DNA from: JBFHNV01 sp965365655
Lineage (GTDB): Bacteria > Pseudomonadota > Gammaproteobacteria > HK1
Direction: 5' to 3'
NCBI GenBank assembly: GCA_965365655.1
Contig: CBDUCN010000036.1
Location: 1 to 24,134, forward strand
DNA: 24,134 bases
How positions within the stretch are numbered: position 1 is the first letter of the stretch; each line of letters opens with the position of its first letter. The position numbers and the translations under genes are program-made. Positions 8,842-16,812 of the stretch are shown here, one piece after another. The notes beneath the pieces are model-generated. The model searched no databases, was not told the DNA's origin, and worked only from the letters and a program-made list of their open reading frames with translations.

Positions 8842-9166
8842 CGCGGCCGGGCGACGACCCCGCTCGCCGCACGGCGCGCGCATCGCGAGCCGTACCGCGG
8901 TGTCCGCAAGCGCTTGATCCTCCGCAGCCGTGCGCCTGGGCCACCGGCCGTGCAAAGTCGATGCCGACGTCTTCCGGCACCGATCGCGATGGTGTAAAGC
9001 GCGCCGACAACGCGCACCCGTCGCGGCGGCGACCCGCCGCCCGACAGCGCGTTACCCGGCCGCGGCCATCCCGCCCTGCCCGCGCGGCCGGCCAACCGGG
9101 CGCGACAGCGGCTCGGCGAAGGGATGCGTGCCGTAGTGCGACATCACCGGGAATCACCTGTCCTGA
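8842..9166. other. Non-coding stretch in the PEP-CTERM leader
   Basis: No convincing gene is seen here on either strand. Open frames crossing it have low-complexity Arg/Ala/Pro translations without domain features. It holds a 10-bp palindrome CAAGCGCTTG (8907-8916), the second GTAAAG-N5-CGACAA copy, and a small 7-bp hairpin at 9025-9041. Base composition is less extreme than in the flanking genes. Confidence 0.6.
8994..9010 (-). promoter_or_regulatory. GTAAAG-N5-CGACAA motif, copy 2
   Basis: The plus strand reads GTAAAG, five bases (CGCGC), then CGACAA. Both 6-mers and the 5-bp spacer length match the copy at 8793-8809 exactly, while the spacer sequence differs. That pattern is what a bipartite protein-binding site would show. 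It lies about 200 bp further from the PEP-CTERM promoter than copy 1. Confidence 0.45.
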
Positions 9167-9702
9167 ATGACGGGCGCGGGGTTCACTCGATACCGCGTCG
9201 CCGCGAGACGTCTGTATCTGTCTTCAGTCTCATTCGTCACGGGCACGTCACCGGCAGGGATGCCCGCCATGCCCTTCCGGCACGAAGCCCTCGGCGACGC
9301 GAGCGCCGAGCTCTCCGCCCGCCTGGACGCCGCGAAGTCGCGCCTGATCGCGCCCATCGGCGAGTTCGACGAATCCGAAGGCCGGGCCGACGACGGCTGC
9401 CTCGCCTGCGCGCGCCGACTGAGCTGGACGTGCGGCGTGTCGCCGGACGCAGCGAGGGCGCAGGCGCGCGTCGCACGCGCGTCGAGGGAACTGCCGCTGA
9501 CCCGCGAGGCCTTCGGCAGCCGCCGCGTCAGCTGCTCCAGGGTTCGCGCGATGACGCCCGGCGCGACGCCGGCGTCGTGAGGCTGCTCGAGGACGCCGAC
9601 GGCGAGCCGCTCGGCGTCGGCAGGCGAGCGCACCGCCGCGGGCGCGCGCTGCCCGGGGCTGCGGCGCACCGGCACGCGGTGCCCGCGCCGGGAGCCGGCA
9701 GG
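9167..9702 (+). pseudogene. Remnant of a DUF222 / HNH-endonuclease (13E12-type) gene
   Basis: The first open stretch (9167-9580, 137 aa) contains the N-terminal part of a DUF222 protein at about residues 45-130: SAELSARLDAAKSRLIAPI, GEFDESEG, CLACARRLSWTCGVSPDAARA, RVARASRELPLTREAF and VSCSRVRAMT. This is the pattern of the DUF222 domain that precedes an HNH nuclease. The frame then stops. In another frame from about 9575 comes RLLEDADGEPLGVGRRAHRR, resembling the linker just before the HNH domain. Intact relatives are several hundred residues long, so most of the middle and the HNH core are missing, with a frame change at the junction. A decayed, internally deleted copy is the best reading. 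The second-fragment match is weaker than the first. Confidence 0.6.
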
Positions 9703-9708
9703 TATGCT
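9703..9708 (+). promoter_or_regulatory. Possible -10 element for the oxygenase gene
   Basis: TATGCT about 38 bp before the ATG at 9746, in a locally less GC-rich patch. No convincing -35 element is seen, so this is only a candidate. Confidence 0.3.
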
Positions 9709-9745
9709 TCGCGCCGACTTGCGGAGCAGCCCGGGAGCCCACGCG

Positions 9746-10423
9746 ATGAGCCAGACCGAGATCACGCTCGTCTATCCGACGCCGATCCTGCAACGGCAGT
9801 GCGATGACGCGCCGGCCGTGAACGCCGCGCTCCGGGACGCCATACTCGAGCGCGCGGAGCCCGCGAAGGGCGCCGCGAAGAGCAACGTCGGCGGCTGGCA
9901 CTCCGACACCGACCTGTTCGACTGGCCGGTACCCGAGGTGCGCGTGCTGCTCGGCTGGGCCGCCAAGGCCACCAAGTCGATGATGGCCGCGACGACGCGG
10001 GTGGACGGGGTGACCGGCGACCTCGACGCGTGGGGGTGGGCCAACGTGCTGTACGCGGGCGGCTACAACCTGCCGCACGTGCACGGCGACGCGATGTGGT
10101 CCGGGGTCTACTACGTCGACATCGGCGAGGAGGATCCGGCCGACCCGCTGGCAGGCACCCTCGAGCTGCTGGACCCGCGCGGCGGCATCGAGGCGCTGAA
10201 GATTCCGGGCCAGCCGTTCAGCGGCGGCTACCGCGTCCGGCCCCGCGACGGGCTGCTGGTGCTGTTCCCGAGCTGGCTGCAGCACTTCGTACGCCCGTAC
10301 CGCGGCGCCCGTCCGCGGATCTCGTGCGCCTTCAACCTGCGTATCGTCGACACCAACCTGCCGACTGGCGTGCTGGGCGGCGCGATCAGCTATCCGCTGT
10401 TGAAGAGCGACGGCGCCGACTGA
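9746..10423 (+). CDS. Putative 2OG-Fe(II) oxygenase (TIGR02466-type)
   Basis: A 225-residue protein of the putative 2-oxoglutarate/Fe(II)-dependent oxygenase family (TIGR02466 / 2OG-FeII_Oxy_5). The family signature runs from YNLPHVHGDAMWSGVYYV (HxH at 111-113) through DPRGG to LLVLFPSWLQHFVRPY (His180) and ends in RISCAFNLRI, with Arg191 a likely 2OG-binding residue. The first open ATG is at 9704, but the ATG at 9746 is preferred. It starts the conserved N terminus (MSQTEITLVYPTPI) and has GGGAG about 9 nt upstream, whereas 9704 overlaps a -10-like sequence. The substrate is unknown. It is transcribed away from the DUF222 remnant, and the ABC exporter genes follow after 126 bp. Confidence 0.82.
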   Translation: MSQTEITLVYPTPILQRQCDDAPAVNAALRDAILERAEPAKGAAKSNVGGWHSDTDLFDWPVPEVRVLLGWAAKATKSMMAATTRVDGVTGDLDAWGWANVLYAGGYNLPHVHGDAMWSGVYYVDIGEEDPADPLAGTLELLDPRGGIEALKIPGQPFSGGYRVRPRDGLLVLFPSWLQHFVRPYRGARPRISCAFNLRIVDTNLPTGVLGGAISYPLLKSDGAD

Positions 10424-10510
10424 CGGCGCTGGCCGCGCGCGGGTGGCGCCGGACCGCGAACGGCCGCGCGAGGGCCGCCGCGGCGCCGAGCCGCCGGCGG
10501 CGGCCGTCGC

Positions 10511-10516
10511 TAGAAT
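10511..10516 (+). promoter_or_regulatory. Possible -10 element for the ABC exporter genes
   Basis: TAGAAT (five of six to TATAAT) lies 34 bp before the ATG at 10550, after a GC-rich palindromic stretch that includes GCCGCCGGCGGC (10490-10501). No clear -35 element is present. Confidence 0.4.
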
Positions 10517-10549
10517 CGCCGCCTTCGTCGCACGACGCAGGGACAGCCG

Positions 10550-11475
<926 letters not shown>

Positions 11476-11479
<4 letters not shown>

Positions 11480-12237
11480 ACCTGCACGGCGTGCGCGCGA
11501 TCTACCGCTTCGAGATGGCGCGCACGCGGCGCACGCTCGCGCAGAGCATCGTCGCGCCGGTGATCTCGACGTCGCTGTACTTCGTGGTCTTCGGCGCCGC
11601 GATCGGCTCGCGCATCGACTCCGTCGAGGGCATCGCGTACGGCTCGTTCATCGTGCCGGGCCTGGTCATGCTGATGCTGCTCACCCAGAGCGTGTCCAAC
11701 GCCGCGTTCGGGATCTACTTCCCGCGCTTCACCGGCACCGTGTACGAGATCCTGTCGGCGCCGGTGTCGCCGTTCGAGATCGTGCTGGGCTACGTCGGCG
11801 CCGCGGCGACGAAGTCGGCGATCCTGGGCTTGATCATCCTCGCCACCGCCGGGCTGTTCGTCGAGCTTCGCATCGCGCACCCGCTGTGGATGCTGCTGTT
11901 CCTGGTGCTCACCGCCGTCACGTTCAGCCTGCTCGGCTTCATCATCGGCATCTGGGCCGACGGCTTCGAGCAGCTGCAGTTCGTGCCGCTGCTGGTCATC
12001 ACCCCGCTCACCTTCCTCGGCGGCACCTTCTACTCGATCGACATGCTGCCGCCGTTCTGGCGCACGGTGACGCTGTTCAACCCGGTGGTGTACCTGGTCA
12101 GCGGCTTCCGCTGGAGCTTCTACGACATGGCCGACGTCAGCGTGGGCGCCAGCCTGCTCGTGGTGCTGGCGTTCCTCGCGCTGTGCCTCGCGACGGTGTG
12201 GTGGATCTTCCGCACGGGATACCGGCTCAAGTCCTGA
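11476..12237 (+). CDS. yadH: ABC-2 type permease, YadH-like
   Basis: The membrane subunit (253 aa) paired with the preceding ATPase. It has an N-terminal cytoplasmic segment (NLHGVRAIYRFEMARTRRTLAQ), then six hydrophobic segments. The ABC-2 permease pattern is clear, with GSFIVPGLVMLML near residue 55 and LLVITPLTFLGGTFYSIDMLPPFWRTVTLFNPVVYLV in the last third. A much longer frame is open upstream, but it runs across the yadG gene. The GTG at 11476 overlaps the yadG stop codon and gives the expected length and N terminus. The gene ends 39 bp before the convergent oxidoreductase gene. Confidence 0.92.
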
Positions 12238-12270
12238 GCGATCGCCGAGCCGCCGCCGAGCCGCGATCGC
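12238..12270. terminator. Possible bidirectional hairpin between convergent genes
   Basis: Two copies of the self-complementary octamer GCGATCGC (12238-12245 and 12263-12270) flank a 17-nt GC-rich loop in the 39-bp gap between yadH and the convergent oxidoreductase gene. They could pair into a stem on either strand. No T-run is seen, so the termination role is inferred from position. Confidence 0.3.
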
Positions 12271-12276
12271 GTACCG

Positions 12277-13482
12277 TCACGGCCCGGCCGCGCCCGCCTC
12301 CGGCACGTCGTCCGCGAGCGCGCTCCGCCGCCCGCCCCGCGCGTGGAAGAACACCCGCTGCGCGAGCGCCCGGCCGGCCGCGCTGCCGAGCAGCCACTCC
12401 GACGCCGCGTCGTGGGCGCGGTCGACGAGACCCGGGGCGCCGGGCAGCGGCGCCCCGCGCTCGCGCCACGGCCGCGCGCACGGCGCCGGGTCCCACTCCG
12501 GCACCTCCATCAGCGCGCGCAGCGCGCGCTTCACGCCGTACCCGGGCAGCGCGCGGCGCAGCGCCCGCGCCGGGTCCGGCCCGCCGTCGCCGAGGTGCTC
12601 GCAGATGCGGTGCGCGGCGAGCCGGCTCAGCCGGAACGCGTTCGCGATGCCGCCGGCGGTGAGCGGCGACACCCAGCCCGCCGCGTCGCCGACCAGCAGC
12701 ACGCCCGGCGCACCGATCGCGCGCAGCGGGCCGCCGACCGGGATGGTGCCGGCGCGCCAGCCCACGGGCCGCTCATTGCGCAGGTCGGCGACGCTCGCGA
12801 TGCGCGCGAGCAGCGCGTTCAGATCCGGGCGCCCGGGCCAGCGCCGCGCGAGGCCGACCTGGGTGACGCCGACGCCGGGCACGGCCCATGCGATGTAGCC
12901 GGGCGCGATGCGGCGGTTCACGAAGCAGTGCAGGAAGCCCTCGGGCACGCGGTCGCCGCCGTCGAACTCCGCCTCCACGCCGACCAGGAAACGCGTGTTG
13001 CGCGCGAGGCCGAAGCAGCGCGCGACGCGCGAGTGCGCGCCGTCGGCGCCGACCAGGAAGCGGGTGCGAAGCCCCGCGCCGCGCACGACGATGCGCTCGC
13101 CGTCGCGCTCCGCGCGGTGGAACGGGCTCGCGTGGCGCACGCCGGCGCCCGCGCGCACCGCCTCGGCGGTCAGCCACTCCAGCAGCCCCGCGGTGTCGGT
13201 CGCGAGGAACCAGTAGCCCGGCGAGTGCAGGTCCACGCAGGCCAGCGACGGCGCGTACAGCCGCACGCCGCGCACCTTGCGCGTGAGCCGCGCGGGCACG
13301 TCCAGCGCGTCGGCGGCCTCCTTCACGAGGATGCCGGTGGTGTGTACCCGCGATCCGGGCGCGGCGCGGCGCTCCAGCACCACCGTGCGCAGGCCCCTGA
13401 GCGCCGCCGTGCGCGCGAGCACGAGGCCCGCGAAGCTGCCGCCCACCACCACCAGGTCCACGTCCTTCAGCGCGCCGCCCAT
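12277..13482 (-). CDS. FAD-dependent oxidoreductase, geranylgeranyl-reductase-like
   Basis: A 401-residue flavoprotein of the group that includes geranylgeranyl reductases and FAD monooxygenases. Seen: an N-terminal Rossmann segment DLVVVGGSFAGLVLA (9-23) with the ribose-binding acidic residue Glu37 in VVLERR; the middle motif VGADGAHSRVAR (144-155); and the second FAD motif VLLVGDAAGWVSPLTAGGI (261-279), whose wording is typical of geranylgeranyl-reductase-like proteins. The frame stays open far upstream, but the ATG at 13482 starts the Rossmann fold and has GGAGG six bases upstream. The substrate is unknown; an isoprenoid or lipid double bond is the family-based guess. It is divergent from the CocE-type hydrolase across a 234-bp gap. 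Confidence 0.88.
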   Translation of the reverse strand: MGGALKDVDLVVVGGSFAGLVLARTAALRGLRTVVLERRAAPGSRVHTTGILVKEAADALDVPARLTRKVRGVRLYAPSLACVDLHSPGYWFLATDTAGLLEWLTAEAVRAGAGVRHASPFHRAERDGERIVVRGAGLRTRFLVGADGAHSRVARCFGLARNTRFLVGVEAEFDGGDRVPEGFLHCFVNRRIAPGYIAWAVPGVGVTQVGLARRWPGRPDLNALLARIASVADLRNERPVGWRAGTIPVGGPLRAIGAPGVLLVGDAAGWVSPLTAGGIANAFRLSRLAAHRICEHLGDGGPDPARALRRALPGYGVKRALRALMEVPEWDPAPCARPWRERGAPLPGAPGLVDRAHDAASEWLLGSAAGRALAQRVFFHARGGRRSALADDVPEAGAAGP

Positions 13483-13716
13483 GGCCGTCCTCCGCTCGTT
13501 GCACCGGCCGCCAGCGTGGGTGCCGATCGCGGCACCGGGCGGGCGCGAAGGCGGCGCAATCCGGGCACTCGCGGGCACCCGGCGCATTTCGCGCACGGGG
13601 GGCGGCGCCGGCCACCGCGCCGGCGCGGAGACGGGGCGTGCCGCCCGCCCGTGCGCGCGGCGCCGCGGATGCGCGAAGATGCGCCCTGACGGCCACGGCC
13701 GCCCACGGAGCACGCC
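13483..13716. promoter_or_regulatory. Divergent intergenic region with one dyad
   Basis: The gap between the divergent oxidoreductase and hydrolase genes must hold both promoters, but no clear -35/-10 pair is visible. A 7-bp inverted repeat GGTGCCG-ATCG-CGGCACC (13519-13536) lies close to the oxidoreductase start and could be an operator. The role is inferred. Confidence 0.35.
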
Positions 13717-15567
13717 ATGCGCCCGCGCCAGGGATCCGCAATCCAGTACGACGTGCAGCTGCTGCCCGACGTCGCGGTGCACACCCGCGACCGGGTCGCG
13801 CTCGCGACCGACGTGTACCTGCCGGCGCTCCGAGGCGAGCCGGCACCGGGCCGCTTCCCGGTGCTCGTCGAGCGCACGCCGTACGACAAGCGGCGCGCGG
13901 TGCTGGTGCGCTCGGCGCGCTACTTCGCGCGGCGCGGCTACGCGGTGGTGCTGCAGGACGTGCGCGGGCGCTTCCGCTCCGAGGGCGAGTGGTACTTCCT
14001 GTCCGCGGTCGAGGGGCCGGACGGCTTCGACACGCTCGCGTGGATCACGTCGCAGCCGTGGTGCGACGGCAAGGTCGGCACGATGGGGCTCTCGTACACC
14101 GCGAACAACCAGCAGTCGATGGCGCTGGAGCGCCCGCCGGGCCTGGCCGCGCAGTTCCTGTGCGACGGCGGCTACAACTACTTCCACCGCACGCTGCGCC
14201 ACTCGGGCGCGATGGAGCTCGGCGTGCTGCTGCCGTACGTGATGCGCATGGCGCGCTACGGCGGCCACGAGCTCGCCGACGACCGCAGCGCGCGCGACGC
14301 GTTCGACCGCGCGTGGGCCGACATGCGCCAGTGGGTGGCGCGCCTGCCGCTGCGCGAGGGCGACTCGCCGCTGCGGCACGCGCCGAGCTACGAGCGCTGG
14401 TTCATCGACATGCAGACCACCGCCGACTACACCGACTTCTGGAAGCACCCCGGTGTGAACCTGCAGGAGCACGTGGACCGCTACCCGGACCTGCCCGTGT
14501 ACATGCAGACCTCGTGGTACGGCCACCACGTGTGGGCGACCACCGAGCGCTTCAACGCGCTGCGCGAGCGGCTGGCGAGCCCGCTGCGCCTGCTGATCGG
14601 CCACTGGACCCACGGCTACGACGACTACGCGCGCTCCTGGTGCGGCGAGGTGGACTTCGGCAACGCGGCGATGCTCGACAGCCTGGACGATCTGCGCATC
14701 GCGTGGTTCGACCACTTCCTGAAGGGCCTGGACACCGGCGTGCTGGACTCGCCGCCGGTGCGCCTGTTCGTGATGGGCGGCGGCAGCGGGCGCAGGAACG
14801 CGGAAGGCCGCCTCGAGCACGGCGGCGCGTGGCGCGACGAGCAGGAGTGGCCGCTGGCGCGCACCGACTGGCAGCCGTGGTTCCTGCACGGCGACGGGTC
14901 GCTGCGCCGCGAGCCGGCGCCGGACGGCGCGCCGGCCAGCCGCTACGTGTTCGATCCCGACGATCCCGTGCCGACGATCGGCGGCAACACGCAGAACCCG
15001 ATGCTGCCGGCGCTGATCCAGGGCGGCGCGTTCGACCAGCGCGGGCGGCGCGACCTGTGGGTGTGCCGCGACACGCTGCCGCTCGCCGCGCGCTCCGACG
15101 TGCTCGCGTTCCGCAGCGCGCCGCTCGCGCACGACGTCGAGGTGACGGGTCCGATCGAGGTGCGGCTGTGGGTGGCCTCCGACGCGCCGGACACCGACTT
15201 CACCGCGAAGCTGATCGACGAGTACCCGGCAAGCGACGACTGGCCAGACGGCTTCGCGATGAACCTCGCCGACGGCATCGTGCGCATGCGCTACCGCAAC
15301 GGCTACGAGCACGGCGAGCCGATGACGCCCGGCGAGCCGTATGGCATCACGATCGAGCCGCAGGCGACGTCGAACCTGTTCCGCGCCGGACACCGCATCC
15401 GCGTCGACGTGTCCAGCAGCAACTTCCCGCACTTCGACGTGAACCCGAACACCGGCGGCCCGCTGGGGCGCGACCGCGAGCGCCGCCGCGCGCGCCAGAC
15501 GCTGTTCCACGACGCGGTGCGCGCGTCGCGGGTGGTGCTGCCGGTGATCCCGCGGCGCGCCGATTGA
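13717..15567 (+). CDS. CocE/NonD-type (X-Pro dipeptidyl-peptidase-like) hydrolase
   Basis: A 616-residue serine hydrolase of the CocE/NonD family: an alpha/beta-hydrolase catalytic domain with a helical cap, then a C-terminal jelly-roll domain (about 400-616, with VTGPIEVRLWVASDAPDTDFTAKL and GHRIRVDVSSSNFPHFDVNPNTG). Seen: the entry motif VLVERTPYDK, the nucleophile elbow GTMGLSYTANNQ with Ser126, and the catalytic His299 in IGHWTHG. At the place where the family usually has Asp (GWYD-F) this protein has Gly269 (SWYGHHVW), an unusual substitution. GGAG lies 8 nt before the ATG. No signal peptide is seen, so it is probably cytoplasmic. Likely substrates are esters or amides; none can be named. 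Confidence 0.88.
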   Translation: MRPRQGSAIQYDVQLLPDVAVHTRDRVALATDVYLPALRGEPAPGRFPVLVERTPYDKRRAVLVRSARYFARRGYAVVLQDVRGRFRSEGEWYFLSAVEGPDGFDTLAWITSQPWCDGKVGTMGLSYTANNQQSMALERPPGLAAQFLCDGGYNYFHRTLRHSGAMELGVLLPYVMRMARYGGHELADDRSARDAFDRAWADMRQWVARLPLREGDSPLRHAPSYERWFIDMQTTADYTDFWKHPGVNLQEHVDRYPDLPVYMQTSWYGHHVWATTERFNALRERLASPLRLLIGHWTHGYDDYARSWCGEVDFGNAAMLDSLDDLRIAWFDHFLKGLDTGVLDSPPVRLFVMGGGSGRRNAEGRLEHGGAWRDEQEWPLARTDWQPWFLHGDGSLRREPAPDGAPASRYVFDPDDPVPTIGGNTQNPMLPALIQGGAFDQRGRRDLWVCRDTLPLAARSDVLAFRSAPLAHDVEVTGPIEVRLWVASDAPDTDFTAKLIDEYPASDDWPDGFAMNLADGIVRMRYRNGYEHGEPMTPGEPYGITIEPQATSNLFRAGHRIRVDVSSSNFPHFDVNPNTGGPLGRDRERRRARQTLFHDAVRASRVVLPVIPRRAD

Positions 15568-15678
15568 CGCGGTGCGCGCGCTGAAGCGGCGCCGTCACGA
15601 CGCCCGGCCCGCGCGGCGCGCTGGCGCGGCCCCGCGGCGTCGCGCACACTCGGCCGCCCGCCCGCGAGGAGGCCGTAC

Positions 15679-16635
15679 ATGACGACCCGCCGCCCCCCGA
15701 TACAGCGCAGCGAGCAACCGCCGGGCACGACGGTGGACCGCGGCGGGCGCAGCCTGCGCGCCCCGGTGCGGGCGCTCGGTGCGCTCGCGGCGCTTGTCGC
15801 GGTCGGGGCCGCGTTCGTCGGCGCCCGCCACGCGCTGGCGCCGCACCTCGAGGACGGCCGGCAGCTGCTCGCGCAGATCCGCCGCGACCTCGGGCTGGAC
15901 GACGCCCGGCCGGCCGCCGGCGCACCGGCCCCGCGCGCGCCGCCGGCCCGCAACGCGCCCGGCGCCGCGTCGCCGTTCGACCGCCTGCACGACGCGCTCG
16001 CGCGCGGCGACGCCGCTGCCGCGCGGGCCGCGCTGCACGCGGGCGTGCCCGCCTCGGAGCTGGACACCCCGGCCGGCGGCATGACCGCACTGATGCGCGC
16101 CGCGTCGATCGGCGACGCGGCGCTGGTGCAGGCGCTGCTCGACGCCGGCGCGAACCCCGACGCCCGCGGCGCCGCGCAGCGCACGGCACTGCAGTACGCC
16201 GCCGAGCGCAACCGCATCGACGCGGCGACGCGCCTGCTCGACGCCGGCGCCGACATCGACGGGGTGGACAACGGCGCGCTGTCGCCGCTGATCATGGCCG
16301 CCGATCGCGACTTCACCGACCTCGCGCTGCTGCTCATCGAGCGCGGCGCGAACGTGAACCTGCAGAACGTGGACGGATGGACCGCGCTGATGGACGCCGC
16401 CGAGGCCGGCAACGTACGCGTCGTGCGCGCGTTGCTCGACGCCGGCGCGCGCACCGCGGCGCGCCACCGCAACGGCTGGACCGCGCTCGACTTCGCCCGC
16501 AACGGCAAGCACGCGGAGGTGGTGCGGCTGCTGTCGCTGCACGGCAAGGGGGGACGCGCGCCGGAACCGGAACGCGTCGCACCCGGGCCGGAACCGGCAC
16601 CGGACGTGCCGCAGAAGAAGGGGCAGAGGCGCTGA
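15679..16635 (+). CDS. Membrane-anchored ankyrin-repeat protein
   Basis: A 318-residue protein with a short basic N terminus, one hydrophobic segment (about 28-48, APVRALGALAALVAVGAAFVG) and a Pro/Ala linker (76-98). About five ankyrin repeats follow (about 100-288), for example MTALMRAASIGDAALVQALLDAGANPDAR, followed by a Pro-rich, basic tail. The single N-terminal segment suggests an inner-membrane anchor, probably with the repeats in the periplasm (inferred from N-terminal positive charges). Ankyrin repeats mediate protein binding; the partner is unknown. A strong GAGGAGG site lies about 6 nt before the ATG. The 111-bp gap after the hydrolase gene shows no clear promoter, so read-through is possible. 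Confidence 0.88.
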   Translation: MTTRRPPIQRSEQPPGTTVDRGGRSLRAPVRALGALAALVAVGAAFVGARHALAPHLEDGRQLLAQIRRDLGLDDARPAAGAPAPRAPPARNAPGAASPFDRLHDALARGDAAAARAALHAGVPASELDTPAGGMTALMRAASIGDAALVQALLDAGANPDARGAAQRTALQYAAERNRIDAATRLLDAGADIDGVDNGALSPLIMAADRDFTDLALLLIERGANVNLQNVDGWTALMDAAEAGNVRVVRALLDAGARTAARHRNGWTALDFARNGKHAEVVRLLSLHGKGGRAPEPERVAPGPEPAPDVPQKKGQRR

Positions 16636-16641
16636 TTGACT

Positions 16642-16672
16642 GTCGAAATTCGACGTCCTGTCGAATATCGAC
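16642..16672. promoter_or_regulatory. Tandem GTCGA-N3-TCGAC palindromes
   Basis: Two palindromes of identical design, GTCGA-AAT-TCGAC (16642-16654) and GTCGA-ATA-TCGAC (16660-16672), repeat with an 18-bp period, separated by GTCCT. This looks like a double operator for a dimeric regulator, yet it lies directly behind the ankyrin gene in a convergent gap. It may serve an unrecognised transcript, or act in 3'-end formation. Confidence 0.5.
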
Positions 16673-16706
16673 TCGCTTCGCGGAAGACGCGGTCTCCCGC
16701 TCGCTC

Positions 16707-16738
16707 CATGAATCGAGCACTCGCGTGCGTGATTCATG
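16707..16738. terminator. Imperfect hairpin in the convergent gap
   Basis: Arms CATGAATC...GCAC (16707-16720) and GTGC...GATTCATG (16725-16738) match at 12 of 14 positions around a 4-nt loop. A second stem CCGGCA/TGCCGG follows at 16739-16757 and a third GCCGTGC/GCACGGC at 16760-16789. In a gap between converging genes such a stack is probably a bidirectional terminator; no T-run is seen. Confidence 0.45.
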
Positions 16739-16812
16739 CCGGCAATTCATGTGCCGGACGCCGTGCGTCCCGGCACTGCGCGGCACGGCACGGCCTCGGA
16801 AGCCCTCCGGCG

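Noticed and set aside
8643..9170. Possible 175-codon gene in the PEP-CTERM leader
   Set aside because: No domain-like sequence, composition like random GC-rich DNA, no ribosome binding site, and it overlaps the sigma-54 site and dyads.
9704..9745. Earlier ATG for the oxygenase gene
   Set aside because: It overlaps a -10-like element and lacks a ribosome binding site; the ATG at 9746 has one and matches the family N terminus.
12238..12270. GCGATCGC repeats as cyanobacterial HIP1 elements
   Set aside because: Only this local pair stood out, and gene content is proteobacterial; coincidence in GC-rich DNA or a terminator stem is more likely.
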